Shown in pieces: positions 27,912 through 39,516 of a stretch of 64,000 bases of DNA. Location of the stretch: contig BCKK01000005.1 in assembly GCA_001600615.1 (NCBI GenBank), positions 434,001-498,000 of the forward strand, in the 5' to 3' direction. The DNA comes from Dioszegia crocea (lineage: Eukaryota; Basidiomycota; Tremellomycetes; Tremellales; Bulleribasidiaceae). The notes beneath the pieces were generated by a model. The model made no database searches. It had not been told where the DNA came from and saw only the letters and a list, made by a program, of their open reading frames with translations. Every line of letters starts with the position of its first letter. Position 1 is the first letter of the stretch. Position numbers and translations under genes: made by a program.

Positions 27912-30739
27912 ATGGTAGGTATTTCCCACATCATCGACTCGACCCTGCCTTTGGCTTTTGTAGTCCTAAGCTGACTCAACAGACCTACGTTCCCACCGCT
28001 CAGCGGTATCCCTCTGCCCTATCTCAAGGTCAGGGCGGTCCTTCTCGTCGACCAGCCCGAAACACCCATACTTCCCCCTCAATCGATGATGAAGTACCCC
28101 CATCCTCCCTCCCTCCTCTCCCCCAACCGCAATTGAGAAAATCAACATCGCGCCCTCTTAATCCCAATGTAAAACCCTACACACCCCAGAACTTCCGATC
28201 ACACCAAGACCTCCGGTCGCAGTACTCCCGATCCCAATATCCAGAACCTACATACGCCAGTATACCCCCTCCCGAAGCGTTCCGGCTGTTTCAACAACAG
28301 CAGGACCAGCTCGCTCTTCACCACCACCACGCCCAATCCCATCATCCAATCGCGTATACCGGCGCTCGGCCCGAGTACTCGTCTTTACAGCACCTACTGG
28401 AACAGGCTGGATATGCCGATACGCGGATAGCCACCCCTCCTGGAGAACGTGCCGGACGGCGTATAAAGAAGACGTTCGATGAGGTTGACGCGGAGGAAGT
28501 ACGCGATCTATACTCTACCTTCGGAATGAGTGAACATCGCGTTACACACATTACCGAACCTGGTTCGGGCCTCCCCATCAAATCTTCCTCATCCCTCCTT
28601 CGGAATGTTGCTCTCCAGGATAGTAATTACACAAATTCATCCGAACACGACCAACAGCACCACCCATCGCAGTTCGGGACGAGCTACGATACGTGGTGGG
28701 GAGGCAGATTTGCTGCGATTGGCCGAGCGGCAAAGGCGGTGCTGGAGATGAGCCCACCAAGTAGGGGTGCGGAGACATTTGAGGAAGTCGCTCAGCAGAT
28801 GTCGTCCAGTGTCGGTTTAGGACTAGCGCGGGGCGGAGAGGGAGTGAGGAAAGTACGGTCAAATTGGGAATTGGGACGGGTCGAGATTGTGGACCAAGAG
28901 CAAATGCCCCCAATACCCGATTATACACCCACAACAATACGATCACGTCGATCAGCAATTGTTCCTGATATCATCATTCCTTCCTTATCCGATCTCCCTC
29001 CTGTGTCTATCGACGAGGACGATTTCGGATTCTCCCCACTACCTGCAGACTACGAAGCGCAATGCGATGACGACGAGTTCTTCACTACTTCCTTCGACGT
29101 CGGGTCTTTGGGGGATATAACCATAACGTCCCATAACCAGACTCGGGAGTCGAGCGTTGAGCAGACGAGGGAAATGACGGAGCAAGAGCGAGAAGAGGAA
29201 GAAGACAGGTTGTTCCAATTACAGCTGGACGAGGTGAATCAGGTTAATTTCGATTCACCAGATTCTGTTCGGAGTTTAGGCTTCGGACTGAGTAGGCGAG
29301 GAGGTATGGACGTAGGGAGTCGGATCATGGCGGAGGCGGTGGACTATGATGATTTCGATCATGATTCACCTACCAAAAACCGGTTTGCCAAGCCCTTACC
29401 GACCATCTCTGCGCCAGAGGTCGTACCGAAGATCACGGTACAGGAACCTACACCCCAACCCAGCCTTGCTTCCCATTCCACTTCACCCTCACCTTCCCCA
29501 TCCCCCATCGATCCAACACCGACGGCAGCGTCAGTGCTAAAGTATGCGGACCGAGCTACGAAATTACGCCTCGCGCGATCCACCCCTATCCTCACTCGCA
29601 CACCTCCTCCTTCAGGCTGGTTTGACTCGTTTGTATCCTACATTGCGCCCATCGAACCCGTCTACACTCCAATCCCCACATCCGCCGACCTCAACCCCTC
29701 ATCATCCAAACCTGCACCCATCAAGCTTTCCCCGGCCCTGCCTGCCATTCCGGCCCTAGCCAAGCCTGTGGCGGTAGTATGTGACTCGACGTCCGATATG
29801 GCCGAAGACCTACCTGCTATCCCACAGACAATCACCGTGGTCGCACCGCCAAAAGGAGCCATGGCGAATCTTGCTCTTCGAACACGGAAGAGCCTGGCAC
29901 ATCTTCGGTCGGTCGTTTATGGCTCTGCCTCTGGCTCTTCGCCTGCTCCTCCTCTTCCGACCAGAGCAGTCAAGCCCAGTGCCGAGAACGCCACAGCGCC
30001 TGTGCTTAGCCCGCGCCTTGATCTGGCCGAGTCAGAGTACTTTGCAGGATGGTCCCCTAGGAGACCAGAACGGAGTGGAAATGAGCAAGCGGCTGAGTGG
30101 GCTACACCCACAAAGAAGGATAGCCACGAGGACGGGTATGGTCCTACGGAGATTGACTACACTCGGTCATTCTTCTACAAACCATGTACACCCCCCTCGA
30201 CCATGATGGCCGGCGCGGCGTCATCATCGGTCTACGCCACAATGTCCTCCACTACCACTAGTACTACGGACACTACCACCACATCTGAAACTTACACATA
30301 CTCCTCTACATCCACCACCGTCCCTGCAAATCTTGTGGCGCGCAGACAGCGATCTATAAAATCACTTCGTGCAGCTCTTCTCCTCCCTGTCGCTCCACCA
30401 GTCCCCGCACTGCCATCTCAATATACAGCCACTGGCGGCCAGAACAGGTCCACCTCTGCCCAGTCAGGATCAACCGTATCGACCACCACAATCGCCACGC
30501 CGCCCCAGCGCGCATGTGCGAGAATGGGCGAGGAGGCTCCACCCGTGATTGCTATCCTAAGCCCAGGCGCATGGGAAGCGGGATTACCAGCGAGGCAGTT
30601 GGTTCTGGAAGGTGAAGAGTGGGATGCACGGGATGGCTTGGGGCCTGTAGGTAGTTGGAGTCGAGGTAGGGAAGGAGGCAAGGGGAAGGGTAAAGGGAAA
30701 TTGAGAAGAAAGGGCAGTAAGAAGGCAGTCAAGGAGTAA
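27912..30739 (+). CDS. Hypothetical 919-residue Ser/Pro-rich protein
   Basis: The first exon is only ATG (27912-27914) with a GTAGGT donor; the second, 27983-30739, is one uninterrupted exon, exceptional among its intron-rich neighbours. The product starts TYVPTAQRYPSALSQ. It is largely disordered: Ser/Pro/Thr-rich with acidic patches and a Thr/Ser run near residues 770-800, ending in a strongly basic Gly/Lys tail (GKGKGKGKLRRKGSKK). One short segment is more ordered (SYDTWWGGRFAAIGRAAKAVLEM, near residue 250). No catalytic domain, signal peptide or membrane span is apparent. I do not recognise the family. A frame extending further upstream exists but begins at a GTG. Confidence 0.75.
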
Positions 30740-31234
30740 GGGGATGGGTGATTGAAGGACAATTTACGGGAGGGGTGTCTTTGTAGTTGGGGTGTTGGGT
30801 CTTCGTCTTTGCCTTTTCTGTTTTTCGTAGTCTTCTTTTGTCGTTTGCATTGCTTTCCGTAGATACGTAGCTATAACGACCGCTTTGCTTTATGCCCTTT
30901 ATACGAATCTGCATGCTATATTCTTTGCTTCTCCCCTATCTTCTCGACCTTTGAGGAGCGAGACTCTAATGTCTGTCGCTTCATCACATGGCCGCCCCTT
31001 ACGTGGAGGGGTCATCGCTCCGACCAGAATACTGCGAAAAGCTGTCTGAAGTGTTATGAGCGGAGGACTGAGAGTTGAAATGCGATCCAGGAATATCACG
31101 ACCCCATCATATCCCTCGAACTTTCCACTCAATCCTGCTAAGATCCAGGAATCACGAACCCACTCCGTCTCGCATTCCCTGCTTTGAGGGCAAAACGACC
31201 AGCCAAATGTCGACTCCGATTCAGCTCTTTAGGT
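30740..31234. other. Convergent intergenic region
   Basis: About 495 bp between the convergent 3' ends of the long unknown gene and SWC5. A T-rich stretch follows the stop at 30739 (30790-30850), a plausible 3' UTR. Nothing else recognised. Confidence 0.45.
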
Positions 31235-32231
31235 CTACCGCCCCGCCTTGCGCTTACTCTCCAGCGTCTCATTCCGCCTATCCCCAACCCTCTCCAGAAA
31301 ATCTCTCTTCTCAAGAAATCCGCCCGAACGGCGATTCGATTCAAGCTCGTCTGATACATTCGCAGAGGATTCGACGTGGGACTTCCAATCCATTTGAGAC
31401 TGGGTCATCAGCTACAGTCTGTAGGTGCGGAGTTTCGGACATGATTCCGTCATGATGCCCGACTATAAGACATACCTTCTCCAGAGTCGTCATCTTCTTC
31501 CCACCTGCCAATCCTGCCGATAGGGCTTCAAGCGACTGACGAGGTTTACGCCTGATCGGACCTTTTGTGAGGGGTTTAGGGTTTGGCGCGGAGGCCGGTG
31601 TAGGTGTTGACGTCGTTGAGGTTCCAGGTAAGGCGGGGGGGTGGGTGGATCTTACGGAACCGTCGACTTCGAGAGCCGGCGTACTTGGTTCTGCTGATTG
31701 TGGCTGTGTATCGGTCTTGCTATCAGATTTCGAGGCTAGAAAGGCGACAGCCTCCGTATGAGATTTGGGCAGCATGACAGTCTCGCTGCACTGTCAGCTC
31801 CGATGCACACCTGTCTAAACGCAGATCATAACTGACTGGATAACCTCTCCCGCAAACTTCCTCTCCCGCTTCACAGCAACCATCTCCTCCTTCTCCACTG
31901 TCGACTCCAGTGCCCCGCCCGATCCTCCCACCGAAGACACAGGCTCATTGAATGCCGCAAACGCCTCAGCAGCCTTCCGTCTTCGCTCGTCCGCATCAAC
32001 AGCATCCGCCTCAGCCTTCAACCTCTTGGCCTCTTCATCATCCACATCATCCCCTTCTACATCATCATCCGACGAAGAGCCAGACGAAGCGGAATCGGAC
32101 CCGCTTCCCTCTTTCGCCTTGGCTTTGCTCTTGGTGATTTTGCGTCTTTTTGCGGGTCGGGCGGAAGGGACGAAATCTGCGTCTCCTTCTTCGTCTGACG
32201 AGGGGAGATCGGCTGCTGCGAGTGTTGACAT
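31235..32231 (-). CDS. SWC5: SWR1-complex protein Swc5 (BCNT-C domain)
   Basis: Swc5/CFDP1 is a subunit of the SWR1 remodeler that exchanges H2A for H2A.Z. Three exons give a protein of about 290 residues. The N-terminus is acidic and Ser-rich (DLPSSDEEGDADFVPS, SSSDDDVEGDDVDDEEAKRL), as in Swc5, which uses acidic regions to bind H2A-H2B. The BCNT-C domain occupies the last 80 residues: KKMTTLEKSQMDWKSHVE, then GGFLEKRDFLERVGDRRNETLESKRKAGR split by an intron. The start ATG at 32229-32231 is close to MOB1, which is divergent. Confidence 0.9.
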
Positions 32232-32428
32232 GGTGTGGTGATAGACGGAGAGATAGAGGGGGCGAATCTAGATTTAGCAGAGGAATTGGTCTCAGCTTAC
32301 GTATACATGGGGCGCGTCGCACGGACCAGCCCCGGACGCGACTGTGGGGCCCCCAATTCTAGGTTGGACTGACTTCGCCTTCGGAGTCAGCGCAAACATA
32401 CCTCAACCACTCATACTCCAGATACATC

Positions 32429-33759
32429 ATGTCGACCTTGTTCAACCTGTGAGCAGGGCCTCATCTTCATATGTGATGTGCCGAAGCTAACTCGATTGTA
32501 GAAAGAATGGTCCGTCCAGGACGTTCAAACCTAAGAAAGTCGCCGAAGGGACGAAGCAGTGGCAATTGAAGCAATACGCACAAGCTACTCTGGTGAGGCT
32601 ATTCCTCTTTACCGAAACAGCTAGCCCTTGCTTGAAATCCTGACTAGTGATGGCCCAGTAGCAAAGCTGATACTTCTATAGGGCTCGGGAAATCTGAGAA
32701 CAGCCGTTCAGCTACCTGAAGGGGAGGATGTCCAAGAGTGGATCGCAGTGCACGGTTCGTCCGCTTTTCACCTCCTTCCTTTGATGAGGAGAGTCTCATT
32801 ATAGCTGACAATGCTAGTGGTAGACTTCTTCAACCACGTTAATATGCTCTATGGGACCATATCCGAGTTCTGCACGCCAACCGAAGTGAGTTTAAGGACC
32901 TGATCGAGAGTGGACTAGAGCTGACGTGTCAAGTGCCCCGTCATGAATGCAGGACCAAAGTCAGCTTCAACATCCATTTGCTCCTCTAGCACGAAGACTG
33001 TAAAGCTGATCAGACAGATATGAGTTCCACTGGGATGATGGAGATGGACAGTGAGTTATGAGGTGCTCTACCTACCCCTTTCCCTTCCAATATGGGAGTT
33101 GTGCATCCTCCGAACCTAAAAACCTACTCAGTCCTCACCTTCAAAGCCCACTTCTTGAGACAGCTGTCGTGCTCGGGGTGACGCGCAGCAATCCGGATCC
33201 AAAAGCTGACAGCTACAGACGACGCGCCACCCAACTCTCCGCACCAGCCTATGTCGAAGCACTAATGACCTGGGCCCAGTCAATCCTGGACGACGAGCGG
33301 CACTTTCCCCAGAAGATCGGTACGTCTTGATTGTTGATCTCCCACCCTTCTTACACCTCGCCTATCCGCTGGAACCTTCCGCTGATGTGCCCACAGGAGT
33401 CAAGTTCCCCCCTACATTCATGGCTACAGCCAAAACCATCCTCCGCCGTCTCTTCCGTGTTTACGCCCATATCTATCATTCTCACTTCGACCAGATCTGC
33501 GCATTGGGCATAGAAGGTAAGTTCAACGCGACCGATTCCTACCTAAGAGTTTTACTCAAGCTAACACCTCAGCTCACCTGAACACTAATTACCGGCATTT
33601 CCTACTATTCGTTGATGAGGTCAGTTTGCCAGTGCTTGGATCTCTCTGCCGACGAAGCATGACTGAGCTGATACATGCCAGTTCAAGTTGCTTAGCGAGA
33701 AAGACTTGGTTCCGCTTGAAGATTTCAACAATACCATCTTGCAAGAGACGGGCAAGTAG
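32429..33759 (+). CDS. MOB1: Mob1 kinase activator
   Basis: Mob1/phocein protein that binds and activates NDR/LATS-type kinases (Dbf2) in the mitotic exit/septation network. Many small exons from ATG 32429 (first exon only MSTLFNL, 20 nt) to TAG 33757-33759 give the family sequence: KQWQLKQYAQATLGSGNLR, EDVQEWIAVHVVDFFNHVNM, the Zn-binding segment FCTPTECPVMNAGPKYEFHW, LSAPAYVEALMTWAQ, and YAHIYHSHFDQI. The Zn ligands (Cys pair in CTPTEC, His pair in HIYHSH) are intact. Length is about 220 residues, normal for Mob1. Confidence 0.92.
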
Positions 33760-34012
33760 GTTTGGCTGGAATCGGGTACAGGGATGTCGTCCGCAGGCGG
33801 GTCTTTGCATCCCGGGTTTCATATATTGCTTGGTGTGGTGTGTTTCTTGGTTGGTCATGATGAGTTAGTCCCGCTCGGCACTTGACTGCTGGGGTGTTTG
33901 TAACGGTATGAGATGATGTACATCTGGTTTTAATGCTTTTAGGAAGCTAGATATTGATTGAGTCTGCATTCATCAGCGTAGTTCTCAATCTGGTGCAATG
34001 TCGATACCTCCA

Positions 34013-34910
34013 TCAATTGGCCGCTACACAAGTAGAGGTCTGGCGTCGTTCGCCCATGATGATGAAGAAGAAGACATACCGTGCTTGACCACTCTTCCCA
34101 GGTCCTGCTCCACACCCCATACATGCGCCCTCAAATCCAAAACCTCCATATGAAGCCCGTCCTGTTAGTCAGCACACACACCCACGAATGTCTACTCTCA
34201 GTCAGCGCTAGGCTACTCACATGCAGTTTCCTCATTTCTCCTCTGATCTTGCCGACATCCTCCCTCCCGGCCATCCCAGCCTTCAGACCCGCTAATTCCT
34301 TCTCGACAGCCGTCAGTCTGTCCAAATGGGATGTGATCTGAGATTCAGCTTATGCTCTCATAGTTCAAGCCTGCCCTCCCCCAGATACCGGTGTGCCCTG
34401 CTTCTCCTTTCGCGCATAGAATTTCTGACAAGGGAGGATACCCCTACACTCCCGCAACCAAACGTACCTTTTCCGACCCGCGCTTAAATTGTTCTACGCT
34501 ATCAAGTAGCTGAGCAGCTGAAGATGCTCTATCTCTCTGTAAGAGGTATAAAGCTAGTGATGAAGCTGATGCAAAGCCTAGTAGCTGCTGGATGAGCGGC
34601 GGCGCAGTATAGGACAAAGATTTAAGGGAATGACTTACGAAACCCAATACTCTGAAGGGAGAAGGTCAGCTAACCGTTACGAGTACACACCGTAGATAGC
34701 CTGTCTGGATAGACGGAATGACTTACCCGCCTCTGTGATATATCAGCAACTGGTTCGGACAATGAAATGACGAGCAGGGACATACCTTAATCCGCCAGAA
34801 CGTCGGTGAGGTACAGGCCCTACTACGCCGACTACCTCTTCCCTTCTTGCTGCGGAAGTGGAGAGTGAGCGAAGGGATTGAGCTATTGGTCGAGCGGCTG
34901 AGCGGATCAT
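34013..34910 (-). CDS. Small mitochondrial protein of unknown function with micro-exons
   Basis: Starts MIRSAARPIAQSLRSLSTSAARRE, an Arg/Ser-rich presequence typical of mitochondrial import. Reading through the splice sites, a 6-nt exon (34732-34727) and a 13-nt exon (34651-34639) restore GGLRGGVLGF. This leads into a hydrophobic helix (LLGFASASSLALYLLQ) in exon 34584-34468. Further exons 34337-34221, 34161-34080 and 34023-34013 add a coiled-coil (ITSHLDRLTAVEKELAGL) and end VVKHAAN. The Gly-rich turn plus single span and coiled coil recalls a widespread fungal mitochondrial inner-membrane-like family, but I cannot name it. An in-frame open stretch upstream of 34910 has no presequence character. 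Confidence 0.72.
34727..34732 (-). other. 6-nt micro-exon
   Basis: On the minus strand the order is ATATCACAG, then AGGCGG, then GTAAGTCATT. The six bases are flanked by a good acceptor (with a CTGAT branch point) and a perfect donor, and keep the frame from LR to VLGF. Inferred from sequence only. Confidence 0.6.
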
Positions 34911-35269
34911 TGTGACAGACTGGAGATATGGGTGGGTAGATGAACGTTTGGATGGTGTAAATTGGCTTGTCAACATTTCGGCTTTCGGCCGTCGGGCCTT
35001 GCCGGTGCATCTCTCCATGATCATAGAGGCTGGAGGATGCCTCTGTTGAATGCATGAAGCTGACTTGCTCCAAGCGCGGGATAACCGCTGACAGGTGTAC
35101 ATTGTATAGGGAAGGACTATGTATTGCCACGGAGCTGGAGGTAAAGGCTGTCCGGTGTGACTTGCCTTCCCATGCCCTCGGGGCCAGCTCTGGCATGACC
35201 TAGCGCAACTCGCAATCCGTACATTGAACTCTCTCCATCAACTACACCACCTGACGACTCGGCGCCCAA
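34911..35269. other. Intergenic region
   Basis: About 360 bp upstream of the mitochondrial gene and downstream of the next gene on the same strand. It contains an open stretch in frame with the mitochondrial gene but no conserved feature. Confidence 0.4.
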
Positions 35270-36293
35270 TCATCCTGCTATCCGTTTCCCCTCAACCTTC
35301 TTATCGCCCCCATCGACCCAAACCGCCCGTAATTCCACCACCCGCTCCCCGTCCCTGACCTCCACATCCTCTTCACCTATACTCGGACTGTTCACCCATT
35401 TCCTAATCCCCTCCATCGTCTTCGCCTCCATGCTGTATTCGGCATATAGGGCGGTCGGGTCCGAGCCGGCCGGCAGAGATTTTAGCTTGTCGAGTAAAGA
35501 GGAGAGGAGGGGCGGGGTTAGGTGACCTGGAGGTGGGAGCTGGGTGGGGGTTGTGAGTAGTGATGAGCGGGATAAGAGGGTACGTTGGGCTGGGGCGGGC
35601 TGTGAGGTCAGCGTGGGATAGAGATTGGGCGGGTAAGGAAGTAGGATGGAGAGAGCACGCTACGAGTGATAGACGTGGTTATGGTCGGCCAGATGAGTCT
35701 CGCTCAATACTTCAAAGCCGCCTGTCCTCTCCCTCGATGTACCACATCGCGGCTCGGTATCTCGGCCAAGCTCTTTCCACATGTGAAAGGGCAGCACATC
35801 CAGATACCGTGCCAAACCAGGATCAGATCGAAGAGATGGTAACGTACAGTTTCGACGAATTGCCCAGCATCATGTATTCTAACCTGACCCAATCTTGACA
35901 GATTAGACATAAACTGAGGATCTCTCCCATCTCTCAGTACATCTGCAAAAGATGATCAGTGATCGTTCACCAAAATCCCCCTTGTCCTTTCAATCGTAAC
36001 GATGACTCACCCCCATCCTTCTCTCCACTAAAACCCGCCTTAGCCTTCCCTGTCGATCCAGGTCTGGCACCCTGATCTGCCAAACCATACTCCAATGCCT
36101 GTCCCCTATTTCTCGCCATACCAGGGAATGCACCCGCCGCATCGCCCAATGAAGACGGCGATGGAGATGAAGATCCAGCATCGACATCTTCTGGACGCGG
36201 AATTGTCGTTCTTGCGCCTGCCCAAGCGGGGGTAGGGCGAGATGGGGTCGTAGTAGGTAGCTTCCTGACTGATTTAGATGATGATGAGCCCAT
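35270..36293 (-). CDS. Hypothetical protein with N-myristoylation-like start
   Basis: The chosen start (36291-36293) gives MGSSSSKSVRKLPTTTPS; Gly2 and Ser6 fit the N-myristoylation motif, suggesting membrane attachment. Exon 1 is Pro/Ser/Gly-rich. The middle exon carries a compact conserved-looking stretch (DGRDPQFMSNLSRLGQVRI). The last exon, spliced at about 35610, reads LSRSSLLTTPTQLPPPGHLT, then an alpha-helical region ending KTMEGIRKWVNSPS and a basic end GKRIAG. The RDPQ..NLxxLGxVR block occurs, from memory, in uncharacterised fungal proteins, but I cannot assign a function. The gene is divergent from GET5, with 200 bp between starts. Confidence 0.62.
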
Positions 36294-36492
36294 GTTTAAG
36301 ATATAATGTATAGCTTGCAAGATGTATAGACTGGACATCGATGACCATCCCGACCCCCACCCAGCCAGACCCGATGCAGATGCGGGGACCCCGCAGACGC
36401 GCAGACCTCGGCGCTATCCTTCGCGTGCCCAAGCCAACATCTCCGTCCATTCAGTATCACCTACCCATACCTCGCCCCCAGCCTTCAATACG

Positions 36493-37749
36493 ATGGACAA
36501 CCCTATCACTGGAGAACGCGTAGCGGAAGAAAAAGCATTCGTCAAGCGATACGCCGACGGTCTAGCTTCAAGACCCGTCGAATACGGAGCTGAATTCGTT
36601 GCTTCGCCAGAGGACCGACCGAGGAAAGTCGTCGTGCTCGGGGTGAGTCCATTTTCTGTGGAGCTGTGAGACATGGGACGGAAACCTGTTCTGGATGGGA
36701 AGTTGATGACGTAGACTTCTATTGCGGACCCACCAGAGTTGATGGATGTGGATGAAAGTGGTGAGTGTGATTTTGAGGCATTTAAATCGCCGTGCAGCTT
36801 GGGCCTTTGCAAGTTCGAGTATCCGTCAAATCCCTTCCTGCTCGTCCTTGAACTTATCATCAACGGACTATCCTTCCCTCCTTATTGGTACTCTGTTGTT
36901 AAATCATACTTTGATCAAAGGCCCCAGCACCCGTTGGCAGGACAAAGCAGCTCGAGCTTGCGCTTACACCTTAGCCCAACCCGACAAGCTTAACTTGATT
37001 GTCAAATCCCTCAAACCGTCCCTTACATTTCCCATCTCCGCCTCTCCCACCGATCCCATCTCCACGCTGAAATCCCTCGTCGCCGCCTCATCACCCTCTG
37101 CACCCCCCGTCGACACCCAACGGCTCTTACTCAAGGGCAAAGCTCTGGCCGATAACAAGCTTTTGAAAGAGTACGATATTTCCGAGGGATCCACCATCCA
37201 CCTCGTCCTTAAACCCACTTCTGTCACTATTGATCCTCCCACAATGTCCGTCCCTGCCCCTGTCCCCAGCAATGACCCACCGGCACTCGAAGCTGGCGCG
37301 TCGATCCAACATGGGGACAAAGTCAAAACTATGCCCAGCTCAAGCTCCGCATCATCCATCCCTCGTCCGGCTGGACACGGCCACACTCGTGTTCCCTCAC
37401 TCACCATCACGACGGATGTTGACGCCCGTCCAGGCTCACCTGGGTCCCCACTCATCGTCACCGATGCGCCACCCCTCGGACCCCAGGCCCAAGTGTCGTC
37501 CGCGGCCTTCCACCAGACGGTGTCCAACCCCCAATTCTGGCAAAAGCTACATGCTATCTGCGTGAGCGAGTTTGTGTATGAGGACGATGCGGATGCGGCA
37601 TGGGAGGGGTTCCTGGTTAGCATGAAAGGAAGGCTGAGCGCTGGTGAGGCCGCTCTGATTAGGGATGTCGTCGGTGTTCGAGGTGAGCTACAGTCTTTGG
37701 TCTGTGTATAGCTATAGCTGATGATTCAGGCATGGGCGGAGGCGCATAG
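36493..37749 (+). CDS. GET5: Get5/Mdy2-like ubiquitin-domain protein of the GET pathway
   Basis: Get5 with Get4 and Sgt2 hands tail-anchored proteins to Get3 for insertion into the ER. Exons 36493-36642, 36715-36760, 36975-37682 and 37730-37749 encode 307 residues in phase. The N-terminus (EKAFVKRYADGLASRPVEYG) resembles the Get4-binding segment of fungal Get5. A ubiquitin-like domain follows at about residues 70-145 (LVAASS.., TQRLLLKGKALADNKLLKEY, SEGSTIHLVLKP). The C-terminal helical dimerisation region is FWQKLHAICVSEF and MKGRLSAGEAALIRDVVGV, ending GMGGGA. An upstream in-frame ATG at 36322 would overlap the divergent promoter, so 36493 is preferred. Confidence 0.8.
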
Positions 37750-38526
37750 GGAACGTGAATGCCAAAATGGGTAGACATGACAATTGACGAAAACAGCAGT
37801 TCAAAGGCGGATGCGCAATGTATCTTGTCAAAGGGTGCAGTTGGCGATTGATACTCACACAGAAATTGCGACTGGTCGATGGTCTAGATCACTGACGTGT
37901 CGGCTTTCCTTGGGACGTATGAGACGTGCGATGGACATCGAGATCTTTGACGTGCGATAGGTCTATACCTCTAGCGAACCATAGAGATCGCCATCTTTCC
38001 CGTTAAATCATAGAAGCGCGCAATTCGATCTTCAAGCAACGGCCTCCAGGACTTTGAAAGGCTGACCAGCTGATCATCCGGGACCTGGTGTGTACGCTGG
38101 CGCTACCAATAGTGATACGCTGAAGGTCAGACTTGCCAGCTCAGGACTGCACTTCGACATGAAGAGCTGACATTTACCTACTAGATTCATGTTGGAAGAC
38201 TGGTAAAGCATAAATCTTCGGGGGAAAGAGAGAGAAATGTTGATGGTGCGTGAAGCTAATGTTACAGTTCAGGAGCATGTTCCACTTTAGTTCTGACTTC
38301 TCACATCTGTACTCCACAGCTGGCGATGGCTGGTTCAGGGAGTCTCCCTATGCGGTGCACTGAGGGATCTCAGAGCTGGATCTATTGGATACAATTCATT
38401 GATGGCCTAGCCTTAGACAAGCTTCCTTGCCGACTCTCAGAAGTCTAGGTACCCCGACGATGTCATCATCCTATAACCTAGCTTACTTGGCAGCTACCTC
38501 CGGTCACCCCAAAGTACGGGTCCCCT
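37750..38526. other. Convergent intergenic region
   Basis: About 780 bp between the 3' ends of GET5 and the Ser-rich gene. Relatively AT-rich with no ORF of note; no RNA gene recognised. Confidence 0.45.
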
Positions 38527-39516
38527 TCATCTGCCAGTTGGGGGTACTCGTACATTCACCTTTCTTGGCGGAGCGTCGACCTCAGACCCGCTTGACTGGT
38601 CAGATCCACTCGAATTCGGCTGCTTCTTAAGCTTCTGCATGAGCATAGCGTCGGTCGGCGAGTGGATTGGTCTTCCTTCCAGGTTTGCTCCATCAGTTGA
38701 CGTGCTGCTGGGCAATTCGGAAGGCAGACAGGGTGACTCTAGGCCGGTCGATGCTGCTCTAGTGCCGTCACTGGACAGAGCGGTTTCGGCACTGCTGATC
38801 GAACTGACAATATCAGCTCGTGTGGTTCGGTGTGATTTGACCACCCATACGGCCCTCATACGTCGTCGTTTGAGGAAGATGTAGGTGTCACGAGAGCTTA
38901 CCTACGTCCGAAGGAATCCGTCAGCGGTGAGGGGAAATTGATGTCAGCGGACAATGGGGAACGACCAGAAGCATCGGATCCGGAAAAACTGACAGAATCA
39001 GTGATTCGGGCCAAGGTATCGTCAAGGTCAGACGAGGCGGTGCTGAACAGTAAGCTTTGAGTGGATCTCAAAATAGTCGCGAGCGGGCAGATCGATCGAC
39101 AACATGCATGGGTTCTCATAATGTGGCCTACTCACCAGTCTGAAATGAACGCAGGACTGCCTGATGGAGTGTAAGCGGCGGAGCTCATGGGGGAGGGAGG
39201 TCCGGACGATGGGGCGCTCCCTGACCCTGTACCATCCTCAAGATCTGTGGGTGGAGCACTGACGTTCAGCTCCTACATATGTGATAGGAACCGATCATGT
39301 CGGTCATGCTATTACTTACGAAGTTGACATTTCTGACCCGGACGAGGTCCAAGACGCGCCATTGCCTGATCTTGATGAGAGTGAGGCGGAGGAATTCGAG
39401 CTCCATGACTCCTCGCGGCGATCAGCGCAGGTAGTAGGGCTGTCTTGATCTGACAGATACGATGACACTATCGAATTTGGGTCGAATGACGTATTGCAGC
39501 TACCTGGTGAGTTCAT
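38527..39516 (-). CDS. Hypothetical Ser-rich 245-residue protein, four exons
   Basis: Reconstructed from four short open segments that individually look like noise. Exons 39516-39320, 39258-39136, 39042-38902 and 38803-38527 total 738 nt and are phase-consistent at every junction. Each has GTAAGT/GTGAGT-type donors and CAG acceptors. The product is Ser/Asp/Pro-rich (SSLSSRSG, SGSAPSSGPPSPMSS, DLDDTLARITDSVSFSG, KLKKQPNSSGSDQSSGSE) and ends in a short basic segment, PPRKVNVRVPPTGR. It is acidic overall, with no membrane span or known domain. The start MNSPGSCNTSF is the first ATG of exon 1; a further upstream exon cannot be excluded. Confidence 0.6.

Noticed and set aside
31075..31455. Plus-strand open frame across the SWC5 3' region
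   Set aside because: It is the antisense of the SWC5 BCNT-C exon, which has clear conservation on the minus strand.
34880..34910. tRNA A-box-like stretch TGGTCGAGCGGCTGA
   Set aside because: It lies inside the antisense of a coding exon and no B-box (GGTTCGANNCC) follows at the right distance.
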